Shown: positions 7,894 through 15,053 of the stretch, piece by piece | How positions within the stretch are numbered: the stretch's first letter is position 1 | How the letters are laid out: every line of letters starts with the position of its first letter | From: Pseudomonadota bacterium | GTDB taxonomy: Bacteria; Myxococcota_A; UBA796; SXON01 | DNA: 19,196 bases | NCBI GenBank assembly: GCA_005776735.1 | Contig: SXOM01000087.1 | Coordinates: 1-19,196, forward strand | Reading direction: 5' to 3' | Made by a program: the position numbers and the translations under genes | Notes under the pieces: generated by a model | Seen by the model: the letters and a program-made list of their open reading frames with translations, nothing else | Databases searched by the model: none | What the model was told of the DNA's origin: nothing

Positions 7894-8716
7894 GCCGGAG
7901 GGCTCGGCGGCGTACGGAGCAGACGGCGAACGAGCGGGGCAGGTGCTCCGCGACGGCGTCGTCGTCGTGCTCGTGCGTCCGCTCCAGTCCGGAAACGTCG
8001 GCGGCGTCGCGCGCGCGATGAAGAACATGGGGCTGCGTCGGCTCGTGGTGGTGGCGCCGCCCGCCTTCGACGTGGACCGGGCGCGCTGGATGGCCCCGGG
8101 GGCCGAAGGACTGCTCGACGAGGCGCACTACGTCGCGACGGTGGCCGAGGCGGTGGCCGGCTGTCGCTTCGTGGTCGCGACGACGGCCCGGCGGCGCCAC
8201 AGCCCGTGGCCCGCGTTCGAGGTCGATGCGTTCGCCGCCCGGGCGTTCGGTGGCGAGGGCCCGGTGGCGGTGTTGTTCGGGCCCGAAGACCACGGGCTCG
8301 CCAACGACGAGCTCGCGCACGCCCACGCCCTGGTGCACATCCCGACCGACGCCCACGCGAGCCTCAACGTCGCGCAGGCGGTGCTCCTGGTCGGCCAGGC
8401 GCTGCACGCCGAAGCACGCCGGCGCGGCTTCTCGCCCCGCGCCGACGCGAAGGGGCGCCGCGGCGGCCCCGGTCGCGGCGCGGCCCCGCAAGCCAGCGGC
8501 GCGCACGTCCCGGCGGCCCTCGGCAGCCTGGAGCCGCTGGTCGAGGAGTGGATGTCGACGCTCGAGCAGGCCACGTACCTGGTCGGCCACGAGCCGCTCC
8601 TGGTGCAGGCCACCCTCCGCCGCATCCTCCAGCGCGCGGCGCTCGCCGAAGGGGAGATCAGCATCCTCCGCGGGCAGCTTCGGCGTGTCCGGTGGAAGAT
8701 GAAGCACCCGGGGTAG
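7886..8716 (+). CDS. trmJ: TrmJ-type tRNA (Cm32/Um32) 2'-O-methyltransferase
   Basis: A 276-residue SPOUT (SpoU/TrmH) methyltransferase that uses S-adenosylmethionine. It shows the three knot motifs: VLVRPLQSGNVGGVARAMKN (28-47, with catalytic-type N37 and R43), VLFGPEDHGLAN (129-140) and HASLNVAQAV (157-166). The C-terminal helical extension ends in ISILRGQLRRV (258-268), matching the 'NILRG' end of TrmJ rather than the shorter TrmL. TrmJ methylates position 32 of the tRNA anticodon loop. The GTG at 7886 overlaps the Hsp70 stop by 8 nt, with AAGGGG about 10 nt upstream as ribosome site. A GTG at 7943 is an alternative. An Arg/Gly-rich insert at about 178-206 separates the knot from the C-terminal helices. 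A related 2'-O-methyltransferase with another RNA target cannot be excluded. Confidence 0.88.
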   Translation: MAEPEGSAAYGADGERAGQVLRDGVVVVLVRPLQSGNVGGVARAMKNMGLRRLVVVAPPAFDVDRARWMAPGAEGLLDEAHYVATVAEAVAGCRFVVATTARRRHSPWPAFEVDAFAARAFGGEGPVAVLFGPEDHGLANDELAHAHALVHIPTDAHASLNVAQAVLLVGQALHAEARRRGFSPRADAKGRRGGPGRGAAPQASGAHVPAALGSLEPLVEEWMSTLEQATYLVGHEPLLVQATLRRILQRAALAEGEISILRGQLRRVRWKMKHPG

Positions 8717-8750
8717 CGGGGCGGCGAGTCGGGCAAGACGCGGCGCCCCG
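8717..8750 (+). terminator. Possible hairpin terminator after trmJ
   Basis: CGGGGCG (8717-8723) pairs perfectly with CGCCCCG (8744-8750) right after the trmJ stop, with a 20-nt loop. There is no T-run, and the long loop makes it a weak call. Confidence 0.3.
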
Positions 8751-8861
8751 GAGCGCGGGTCGGCGACCGGGGTGGGGGCCAAACACCTCCGTGGTTGGCG
8801 CGGGGAGAACGAGGTCACCCCCGGGTCCTGCCGGGCCGGGTGAAATTGGCGCTCGCTCCGA

Positions 8862-8885
8862 CGCGGGTTCGCAAGCGAACCCGCG
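8862..8885. repeat. Perfect 11-bp inverted repeat, probable two-way terminator or protein site
   Basis: CGCGGGTTCGC (8862-8872) and GCGAACCCGCG (8875-8885) are exact reverse complements separated by AA. As RNA this forms a compact 10-bp stem closing a CAAG loop, from either strand. It stands midway between two convergent genes, which suits a bidirectional terminator, although it lacks T-tracts. A dimeric regulator site is the alternative. Confidence 0.5.
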
Positions 8886-9027
8886 CTCCGCTCGGCCAGT
8901 TCCCCCCGACCCGTCACCCGCCGCGTCACCGAGCCGGCCAGTCACGGAGGCGTTTGGCACAACGTCGGTCGGTCGCCGAACCGCGAGGGGCTGGCTGCAC
9001 CGACTCGCGGTCGGTGGCCATGGCGGC

Positions 9028-9048
9028 CTCCCCCTTCGAGCGGGGGGG
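9028..9048 (-). terminator. Hairpin just after the lipoprotein stop codon
   Basis: On the minus strand the TAG of the lipoprotein gene (9053-9051) is followed within 2 nt by a G/C-rich stem: 9028-9034 pairs with 9042-9048 (7 pairs, one G-T), with loop 9035-9041. The location fits termination of the barrel-dapA-dapB-lipoprotein unit. No U-run follows. Confidence 0.4.
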
Positions 9049-9050
9049 CG

Positions 9051-9992
9051 CTACTCGTCCTTGTACTGGATCACCATGCCGGTGGCGCCGGAGGCCCACA
9101 CGTTGCTCGCGGACACCCCGTGCACCGCGTACAGCGCGTTGCCGTTGACGATGCCGGTCGGGAGCGACTCCCATGCGCCGCCCTTCCGACGCAGCGCGGT
9201 CCCGCCGCTGCCGACGGCGTACACCACGCCCTCCTCGGGCACGAAGACCGCCCACAACGTCGCGGTGGTGGGCACGTCTTCTTCGGTGGTCCAGGTGGTG
9301 CCGTCGAAGTGCAGCACCGTGCCGCCTTCGCCCACCGCCCACACGTCGTTCACGCCCGACCCCGAGATGCCGTGCAGCGCCACTTCGACGCCCGTGGCGC
9401 TCTCCTTCCACGTGCCGTCGCTGCGCACGAGCGCGTAGCCCTCTTCGCCGATGGCGAACGCCTTGGCGCCCACCCCGTAGACGTCGTTGAGCTTGGCGTT
9501 GGCGTCGGGGATGTCCTCGTACGTCCAGGCGGCGCCGTCGTAGCTCCACGCGCGGCCCCACCCGACCGCGTACAGGTTGGTCGGGCTGTCGCCGCCGACC
9601 CCCTTGAGCTCGCTCGTGTCGCCCATGGTCCCCGTGGTCCACCCGCCGGTGCCGGTGTACTGCGCCACCGTGCCGAGGCTCGTCGACGCGGCAAGCACCG
9701 CGTCCTCGTCCTTGCCCTGGCCCCACAGGTCGGTGATGTCCGCGTCGTCGACGTCGATGTCCATATAGGTGAACTCGCCGCCGTTGCCGCTCCACGCGTA
9801 CTTCTTGCCGACCACGTACACGCCCGAGCCGGAGGCGTAGATGCCCTGGAGCGCGGCGTTGGTCTGGATCGGGTACTGCTTCCAGACCGGCACGATCTCC
9901 TCGGCGGTGTCGCCCGAATCGCCGGTGTCGGGTGCGGGCCCGGTGTCGGTGGCGGTCGAGCAGGCGACCAACGTGCTGAGGAACAGGTGCAT
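9051..9992 (-). CDS. Secreted lipoprotein with WD-like beta-propeller repeats
   Basis: 313 residues. The start MHLFLSTLVAC places a lipobox (LVAC, modified C11) after a very short leader that has no clear positive charge. A D/T/G-rich spacer (about residues 14-31, 'TDTGPAPDTGDSGDTAEE') leads into repeated units of about 40-50 residues of the kind 'DVWAVGEGGTVLHFDGTTWT' and 'LYAVGWGRAWSYDGAAWT', typical of surface beta-propellers in Myxococcota. The protein is probably anchored to the outer membrane. Binding partner and function are unknown. The ATG at 9992 has GGAG about 5 nt upstream. It lies 60 nt downstream of dapB on the same strand and may be the last gene of that operon, although it has no obvious link to lysine synthesis. 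Confidence 0.8.
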   Translation of the reverse strand: MHLFLSTLVACSTATDTGPAPDTGDSGDTAEEIVPVWKQYPIQTNAALQGIYASGSGVYVVGKKYAWSGNGGEFTYMDIDVDDADITDLWGQGKDEDAVLAASTSLGTVAQYTGTGGWTTGTMGDTSELKGVGGDSPTNLYAVGWGRAWSYDGAAWTYEDIPDANAKLNDVYGVGAKAFAIGEEGYALVRSDGTWKESATGVEVALHGISGSGVNDVWAVGEGGTVLHFDGTTWTTEEDVPTTATLWAVFVPEEGVVYAVGSGGTALRRKGGAWESLPTGIVNGNALYAVHGVSASNVWASGATGMVIQYKDE

Positions 9993-10052
9993 GGCGTCTC
10001 CGAAGCTGGCACAGGGTATCGCGGTCGGGGCCGGCGCCGCAGGCTTTCCCGG

Positions 10053-10715
10053 TCAGCCCGAGAGCACGTCGTCGAGCGAATAGCGGCCGGCCGGGCGCCC
10101 GGCCAACCACCGGGCCGCGCGCACCGCGCCCGCAGCGAACAAGCCGCGGTGCGTGGCGACATGCGCGAGCTGCAGCCGCTCCCCGGGGCCGCACAGGTAC
10201 ACGTGGTGCTCGCCCACGATGTCCCCGCCGCGGACCGCGTGGACGCCCACCTCGCCGGCGTGGCGCGGGCCCGCGCGGCCGTGCACCTGCGGGCCCAGCC
10301 CGTCGACCAGGCGCAGCGCGGTGCCGCTCGGGGCGTCGCGCTTCTGGTTGTGGTGCAGCTCGACCAGCTCCAGGTCCCACCCGGGGAGCGCCGCGCGCGC
10401 TTCGCGGACCAGGCGCGCGAGCACCGCGACGCCGAGGCTGAAGTTGGCGGCGTGCAGGAGCGCGACGGGCGGTGCGGCGGGCGGCTCCATGCCGGTGGTG
10501 CCGCTCACCACCGGGCACGGCGCCCGCTCCAGGAGCCCAGCGAACGCCGCGGGGGTGGAGAAGTCGATGATCACGTCGGCGTCGAGCGAGGCCGGCAGCT
10601 CGCGCCCGCAGGCCCACGCGAGCCGGACGTCGGGGACGTCGGCCAGTTCGGCGAGCACCATCCGGCCCATGCGCCCGGTGGCGCCGTGGACCCCGACCCT
10701 GAGCGCGCCGCCCAC
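10053..10715 (-). CDS. dapB: 4-hydroxy-tetrahydrodipicolinate reductase DapB, short form
   Basis: A 220-residue NAD(P)H-dependent reductase that follows DapA in the diaminopimelate/lysine pathway. It has the dinucleotide motif GATGRMGR (11-18), VIIDFSTP (48-55), SGTTG (71-75), the catalytic signature ELHHNQKRDAPSGTAL (119-134, with H121 and K125) and a C-terminal RGGDIVGEHHVY (162-173). It is about 50 residues shorter than E. coli DapB; the missing part lies between the nucleotide motif and VIIDF. Similarly short forms exist in other bacteria, so it is probably active. The GTG start follows the dapA stop by 1 nt, so the two are coupled. Confidence 0.95.
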   Translation of the reverse strand: MGGALRVGVHGATGRMGRMVLAELADVPDVRLAWACGRELPASLDADVIIDFSTPAAFAGLLERAPCPVVSGTTGMEPPAAPPVALLHAANFSLGVAVLARLVREARAALPGWDLELVELHHNQKRDAPSGTALRLVDGLGPQVHGRAGPRHAGEVGVHAVRGGDIVGEHHVYLCGPGERLQLAHVATHRGLFAAGAVRAARWLAGRPAGRYSLDDVLSG

Positions 10716-10716
10716 G

Positions 10717-11565
10717 CTACGCCAGGTCGTGGAGGAGCGCCTCGTCGGGGAGGCGACCCGGCACCAGGGGCAGGCGCAGCTCGGCCGTGCACAGGCCCAT
10801 CTCCGCCATCATCATCTTGCACGGGACCGGGTTGGTCTCGGCGAAGAGGTACCGGACCACCGGCAACAGCGCGTAGTGTTCCCGCCGGGCGGCCTCGAGG
10901 TCGCCCTTGCGGTGCGCTTCCCACACCGCCACCGTGCGCCGAGGCGCCACGTTGGAGAGCACCGAGATGACGCCGGCCCCGCCGACGGTCAACAGCGGCA
11001 TCCAGGTGGCGTCGTCGCCGCTGAGGACCGGCTTCTGCGAGCGGAGCATGAACTCCTGGCCGTAGGCGACATCGCCCGTGGCCTCCTTCACTGCGACCAC
11101 GCCCTCGATCTCGCAGAGCACGGCGAGCTCGGTGGGGTTGAGGCGCTGCGCGGTGCGTCCGGGCACGTGGTACACGACGATCGGCAGGCCGGGCTCGCAC
11201 GCCGCGCGCACGTGGGCGCGCAGGCCCTCCAGCGGCGGCTTGTTGTAGTACGGCAGCACCAGGAGCCCGGCGTGGGCCCCGGCCGCCTGGGCGCGCACCA
11301 CGTTCTGCACCGTGCTGCGGGTGCTGTTGGTGCCGACGCCCATCGTGACCACCGCGCGGTCGCCGCACAGGCCCACCGCTTCGCGCAACAGCTCGTCGCG
11401 TTCGTGGTCTTCGAGGGTGGGCGCTTCGCCGGTGGTGCCCGCCACCACCAGCCCCTGCACCCCGGCGCGGAGCTGCCTGGCGAGCGTGGCCTCCCACGCC
11501 ACCAGGTCGAGCCGCCCTTCCGCGAAGGGGGTGACCAGCGCCGTGTGCACGCCCTCCCAGCGCAT
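10717..11565 (-). CDS. dapA: 4-hydroxy-tetrahydrodipicolinate synthase DapA
   Basis: A 282-residue class I aldolase that condenses pyruvate with aspartate semialdehyde, the first committed step to diaminopimelate and lysine. All key residues align with the E. coli enzyme: T44/T45 in GTTGEAPTL, Y106/Y107 in LPYYNKPP, Y132 and R137 in VYHVPGRTA, the Schiff-base lysine K160 in VAVKEATGD, and GGAGVISVLSN (195-205). The length is normal. The ATG at 11565 shares a base with the stop of the upstream barrel gene (TGATG), so dapA is translationally coupled to an outer-membrane protein. dapB follows after 1 nt. An N-acetylneuraminate-lyase-like activity is less likely given the adjacent dapB. Confidence 0.96.
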   Translation of the reverse strand: MRWEGVHTALVTPFAEGRLDLVAWEATLARQLRAGVQGLVVAGTTGEAPTLEDHERDELLREAVGLCGDRAVVTMGVGTNSTRSTVQNVVRAQAAGAHAGLLVLPYYNKPPLEGLRAHVRAACEPGLPIVVYHVPGRTAQRLNPTELAVLCEIEGVVAVKEATGDVAYGQEFMLRSQKPVLSGDDATWMPLLTVGGAGVISVLSNVAPRRTVAVWEAHRKGDLEAARREHYALLPVVRYLFAETNPVPCKMMMAEMGLCTAELRLPLVPGRLPDEALLHDLA

Positions 11566-12884
11566 CAGAACTCCACCACGCCCAGGATGCGGCCGCCCAC
11601 GGCCGGGTTGTCGAACTCGCCGCCCAGGTCGGCGTCGGTGTACTCGGTGTAGAGCGGCCCCGGCAGGAACACGCCCGCGGTGCCCTTGAACCACACGTGC
11701 GGGTGCGGATCCCAGCGCACCGACACGTCGAACTCGTTGCCGTAGCCCTGGTCGGCTTCGGTCGCGCCGGTGCTGTCGGCCCGGGCGGCCACCAACCACG
11801 CGCCCTCGACCTCGACGGTCGGGATGATCTTGTACCGGACCGAAGGCCGGAAGTAGATCGCGTTGGAGATCGCGTCGCCCGAACGTGCCGCGTCGGTGGT
11901 GCGGCCGCCGTTGGACTCGTTGGAGCTGGCCGCTTGCAGCGTGGGCATCGGCTCTTCGAAGAGCATGAGGCCCACGTTGTGGTCGCGGTCGAAGCTGAAG
12001 GTGGTCAGCTCCTTGTCGGACGGGTCGTCGTCGCCGGTGGCCACGCCGAACTCGCCGCCGAAGCTCAGCTTGTCGGCGGTGTAGTCGGCCTTGGCCATCA
12101 GGCCGAAGGCCATGATGGTGACGTCGTCCTGGCCGCCGTCGAGATCGCCACCCCCGAACACCCCCACGCCCTCGAGCTCGGCGCGGACCGGGCCGAGCTC
12201 GGCGAACCCCCACAACGAGCCGGTGTAGGCCTGGTACGGGTCGGGCTCTTCGGGGCGGTACCGGTAGTTGTTGAGGAGGCCCACGCCGAGCGTCTCGGAC
12301 CGGTAGCCGACCGCCAACGACACCGACTGCATGTCGTCGGTCGCGCCGACGTAGCCTTCGTACTGCACGTCGAACGCGCCCATGACGAAGACCGGCCCGA
12401 TGCGCCCGCTGAGCTGCAGCCGGTCCGCGCTGTCGCCGTACTCGCCGTCGACCGCGTTGCCGCTGTTCCACAAGATGCCCGAGCCCCACTGCATCGGCAT
12501 GCGACCGAGCGCGATGCGCCCCCAGTCGGTGTAGGCCTCGCCCCACCCGCGCACGCCGGTGCCGACCGCGACGTTGGACACGCCGTCGGCCTGGGCGACG
12601 GGCAACGTCTCCCCGGTGACCGGGTCGACGTACTGGTCGGGCACATCGCCCCACAGCGTGAGCTTCATCACGTCGACCTCGGCGTGGATCGCCGCGTGGT
12701 CGCTGATCATCCAGCTCGGGCGCAGCAGAAGCCGGTGGTCGACGAGGTTGGACGTGCCCTCGGCGCTCGGGTTGGTGTCCGACAACGACAACGAGTCGTA
12801 GAGCAGGGCGCGGCCGCGGTAGTAGCCCTGCCAGACGAGCTCGGTGGCGGACGCAGAAGAGACGGTCAGAAGCAGGGCGAGCAA
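11565..12884 (-). CDS. Outer-membrane beta-barrel (porin/alginate-export-like) protein; start unresolved
   Basis: About 439 residues from the TTG at 12884. The mature part begins near TELVWQGYYRGRALLYDS and shows alternating amphipathic strands throughout, with short turns, aromatic girdle-like positions (for example 'RIALGRMPMQWGSGILW') and a C-terminal strand ending in Phe (GGRILGVVEF). All are typical of outer-membrane barrels of the alginate-export/porin type. Cleavage after SSASA is predicted. The frame upstream of TTG encodes what looks like the n-region of a signal peptide (GALRHGAALLALLLTVSSASA), yet it contains no ATG, GTG or TTG. Candidates are ATT at 12938 in frame, or ATG at 12918 in the +1 frame joined by an indel. 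The substrate is unknown. The stop overlaps the dapA start. Confidence 0.75.
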   Translation of the reverse strand: MLALLLTVSSASATELVWQGYYRGRALLYDSLSLSDTNPSAEGTSNLVDHRLLLRPSWMISDHAAIHAEVDVMKLTLWGDVPDQYVDPVTGETLPVAQADGVSNVAVGTGVRGWGEAYTDWGRIALGRMPMQWGSGILWNSGNAVDGEYGDSADRLQLSGRIGPVFVMGAFDVQYEGYVGATDDMQSVSLAVGYRSETLGVGLLNNYRYRPEEPDPYQAYTGSLWGFAELGPVRAELEGVGVFGGGDLDGGQDDVTIMAFGLMAKADYTADKLSFGGEFGVATGDDDPSDKELTTFSFDRDHNVGLMLFEEPMPTLQAASSNESNGGRTTDAARSGDAISNAIYFRPSVRYKIIPTVEVEGAWLVAARADSTGATEADQGYGNEFDVSVRWDPHPHVWFKGTAGVFLPGPLYTEYTDADLGGEFDNPAVGGRILGVVEF

Positions 12885-12995
12885 GGCGGCTCCGTGCCGA
12901 AGCGCGCCTCGGTAGCATCCCCGACGGCCCCGGGCAATCCTCGCCGGGCCCTCGCGACCTTCGCTGACAGGTGGCGGCCACGATACAGCCCCGCG

Positions 12996-13241
12996 GTGCT
13001 CGAGACCTTCAAGCGCATGTGGCTGTGGTGGCAGGGTGTCGCGCAGGGCATCCTGTGGGCGCAGAACGCCGCGATCATGACCATCGCCTACTTCGTGGGG
13101 GTCGGGCCGGTGGCCATCGGGTTCAAGCTCACCGGCCACAAGCTGCTCGATCGTGCGCCGCCCGCCGCGGGTACGGCGACCTTCTGGGTGGCCCGGTCGG
13201 GGCAACCGCAGACGATGGACGAGGCCGCGCGCCAGTTCTGA
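12996..13241 (+). CDS. Small membrane protein of 81 residues
   Basis: Starting from GTG 12996, a short basic/Trp-rich N-terminus (MLETFKRMWLWWQG) leads to one hydrophobic segment (about residues 20-44). A cytosolic-looking tail with 'FWVARSGQPQTMDEAARQF' follows. The ATG at 13017 is an alternative start that removes seven residues. Similar tiny membrane proteins ending in a W-V-x-R ... RQF pattern occur in other high-GC bacteria as I recall them, but I do not know a function. It is divergent from the barrel gene and stands alone, about 105 nt before the thiol oxidoreductase gene. Confidence 0.65.
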   Translation: MLETFKRMWLWWQGVAQGILWAQNAAIMTIAYFVGVGPVAIGFKLTGHKLLDRAPPAAGTATFWVARSGQPQTMDEAARQF

Positions 13242-13289
13242 GCACCTCGGGGCGGCGCGCCGCGACCGGCCGCACCGGATTCCGAGGCT

Positions 13290-13311
13290 GGCGCGCGCCG
13301 CGGCGCGCGCC
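13290..13311. repeat. 22-bp perfect G/C palindrome
   Basis: Two copies of GGCGCGCGCC flank a central GC, so the 22 bases equal their own reverse complement. It lies in the 105-nt gap after the small membrane gene and could end its transcription as a stem-loop. There is no T-run. In such GC-rich DNA some palindromes arise by chance. Confidence 0.4.
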
Positions 13312-13346
13312 GCCGCCGCAGAGCGCAGGGATAGCAGCACGCCCAC

Positions 13347-14009
13347 ATGACGACCCGCCTCCTCTTCTACTCCGACTTCGTGTGTCCCTACTGCTACGTG
13401 GCCGAGGCCGGCGTGCTCGGCCGGCTGGTCGAGGAGTACGACATCGAGCTGGAGTGGAGCGGGTTCCAGCTCCACCCCAGCACGCCGCGCGGGGGCATGG
13501 CGCTCACTCAGCTCTTCCCCAACGCCGACGTCTCGGCGATGCAGGCGCAGATGAAGGTGTTCGCGGCCGGGTTCGGCGTCACCATGGGCCACCCGACCCA
13601 CATCGCGAACACCCGGCGGGCGCTCGCCGCGGCCGAGTACGCCCGCGACGCGGGGCGCCTGCACCCGTTCCGCCACGCGGTGATGCATGCGTACTGGAAC
13701 GGCGGCCAGGACATCGAGCTCGACGCCACGCTCGCCGCTGCCGCCGGGGCCGCCGGCCTCGACCCCGCCGCCGTGGTGGCGGCCGCAGACGCGCCGGCGA
13801 TGCAGGTCCGCGTCGACGCGCTGGGCGCCGAGGCCAATCGGTGGGGCGTCACCGGCATCCCGACGTACTTCCTCTTGCCGGCCGGGTGGGCGCCCGGGCA
13901 CCCGGCGTCCGAGGGCGACGCGCCGCGGCCAGTGCGCGTGGTCGGCTGCCAGCCCTGGGAGTCGGTGGTCGTGGCCGCACGCCGCGCCGGCGCCCAGCGC
14001 CGCGCGTAG
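13347..14009 (+). CDS. DsbA/FrnE-family thiol oxidoreductase
   Basis: 220 residues of thioredoxin-fold DSBA-like protein. The first strand ends in the redox motif CPYC (C13-C16, FYSDFVCPYCY). A helical insertion follows (about 50-150), then the cis-proline loop GVTGIPTYF (167-175, P172) that closes the fold. No signal peptide is present, so it is a cytoplasmic FrnE-like enzyme rather than periplasmic DsbA. This group includes disulfide isomerases and 2-hydroxychromene-2-carboxylate isomerase relatives; both cysteines favour a redox role. The ATG at 13347 is chosen because the CPYC is then at the usual position; the ribosome site is weak (AGGGAT about 13 nt upstream). The final residues are Arg/Ala-rich and probably disordered. 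Confidence 0.88.
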   Translation: MTTRLLFYSDFVCPYCYVAEAGVLGRLVEEYDIELEWSGFQLHPSTPRGGMALTQLFPNADVSAMQAQMKVFAAGFGVTMGHPTHIANTRRALAAAEYARDAGRLHPFRHAVMHAYWNGGQDIELDATLAAAAGAAGLDPAAVVAAADAPAMQVRVDALGAEANRWGVTGIPTYFLLPAGWAPGHPASEGDAPRPVRVVGCQPWESVVVAARRAGAQRRA

Positions 14010-14061
14010 CGTCAGCTCCCGAACCAGCCGGACCGGGGTGGATCACCGGCTCCGCGGCGCC

Positions 14062-14110
14062 GGGACGCGCGGCGGCTCAGCCCGACCTCGGGACGGTCGC
14101 GGCGCGTCCC
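14062..14110. terminator. Probable bidirectional terminator between convergent genes
   Basis: GGGACGCGC (14062-14070) pairs exactly with GCGCGTCCC (14102-14110). A nested hairpin CCCGA/TCGGG (14081-14085 with 14088-14092) lies inside. It fills most of the 107-nt gap between the + strand oxidoreductase and the - strand transporter and would fold from either transcript. Confidence 0.5.
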
Positions 14111-14116
14111 CCTGCG

Positions 14117-14896
14117 TCAGGCTGCGGGGGGCGTGGGGGCGCGTCCGTACGCGAAGAGGTAGGCGCCGGCGACGAGGCCCGAGCCCCCGAAGATGTTGCC
14201 GAGGGTCACCCACGCGAGGTTGTGCAGGGCGCCGGGGACGTCGATGGGACCGAGCATCCACGCCGAACCGAAGATGAACACGTTCGCGACGCTGTGTTCG
14301 AAGCCCGCGGCCACGAACGTCGCGACCGGCAACATCACGACCAGCAGCTTCTCGCCGGTGCTGCGGCACGAGAACACCCCCCACACCGCGAGGCACACGA
14401 GGACGTTGCACAGCACGCCACGCAGGCAGGCCGGACCGGCGCCGAGCGCGGCCTTGCCGGCCGCAACCGCCAGCGTGCGGGTGACCACGTCGGCGTGCGG
14501 GCCGCTCCAGGCCCACGCCACGGCGAGCACCACGCTGCCGACCACGTTGCCCGCGGCCACGATCGCCCAGGTGCGGGCGAGCTCGCCGAGGGACACCCGC
14601 CCGTCGACCCAGCCCATCACCATCAGGTTGTCGCCGGTGAACAGCTCCGCGCCGGCCACGACCACCAGCGCGAGACCGACCGAGAACGCGAGGCCCGCCG
14701 CCATGCGCAGGACGCCGCTGTCGGGCGGTGATCCGACCCCGGAGACCACCAACGACGCGATGGCGCCGAGCCCGATGAACACGCCGGCGAGCACGGCCAG
14801 GACGAAGATCCGGCCGGCGGGGGTGGCGGCCTTGGTGGCGGCGGCCACGGAGACCCGCTCGCGGATGGCGGCGGGGGCGTACGCGTCGAAGTTCAT
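14117..14896 (-). CDS. Formate/nitrite transporter (FNT) family channel
   Basis: 259 residues with six hydrophobic segments (roughly 30-52, 65-84, 107-129, 155-175, 187-207 and 230-250), the FNT fold of pentameric channels for small monovalent anions such as formate, nitrite or hydrosulfide. The conserved features are the loop after helix 2 (AELFTGDN, 83-90, with T87 matching the gating threonine) and the pore histidine in GFEHSVANVF (H201, matching FocA H209). No pyruvate-formate lyase or nitrite reductase gene is nearby, so the anion cannot be named. The ATG at 14896 has GGGGA about 5 nt upstream. It is divergently transcribed from the next gene, sharing a 157-nt upstream region. Confidence 0.93.
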   Translation of the reverse strand: MNFDAYAPAAIRERVSVAAATKAATPAGRIFVLAVLAGVFIGLGAIASLVVSGVGSPPDSGVLRMAAGLAFSVGLALVVVAGAELFTGDNLMVMGWVDGRVSLGELARTWAIVAAGNVVGSVVLAVAWAWSGPHADVVTRTLAVAAGKAALGAGPACLRGVLCNVLVCLAVWGVFSCRSTGEKLLVVMLPVATFVAAGFEHSVANVFIFGSAWMLGPIDVPGALHNLAWVTLGNIFGGSGLVAGAYLFAYGRAPTPPAA

Positions 14897-15053
14897 GGTC
14901 CCCGTTATCGGACGGCGCGAGGCCGTTGTAGAGCCCCTCCGGGATTCTCGGGGTCGACCGCGGTGTTGTCCCCGCGTTCTCACGCTCCTTTGGCAGCCCT
15001 GCTTTGGCGGCGGGGCCGCTGCTCGGCTAACCGGCGAACTCGGAGTCTCCTGC

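Larger units (their letters stand above)
8717..9050. other. Intergenic region between convergent genes, hairpins only
   Basis: These 334 nt separate trmJ (+) from the lipoprotein gene (-). I find no coding sequence with family-like content. The region contains three inverted repeats (8717-8750, 8862-8885 and 9028-9048), consistent with transcription ending from both sides. The stretch also repeats short GTCAC and GGCCAGT words around 8890-8945, with no clear meaning. Confidence 0.6.

Noticed and set aside
5053..8028. Long minus-strand open frame of 991 codons over the dehydrogenase, Hsp70 and trmJ genes
   Set aside because: Its translation is Arg/Ala/Asp-rich low complexity with no family features, and it overlaps three well-supported genes. 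It is a GC-skew antisense shadow.
12959..12990. Possible leaderless promoter for the 81-residue membrane gene (TTCGCT / GATACA)
   Set aside because: Only 3 of 6 matches in each box; not distinguishable from chance.
13252..13263. 12-bp palindrome GCGGCGCGCCGC
   Set aside because: Short G/C palindrome expected by chance in this composition; not reported as a feature.
14990..15031. Possible promoter upstream of the discoidin-domain gene (TTGGCA at 14990, or TTGGCG at 15004 with GCTAAC at 15026)
   Set aside because: The only -35/-10 pair with acceptable spacing has a 3/6 -10 box. A sigma54 reading (TGGCA) lacks the -12 GC at the right distance.
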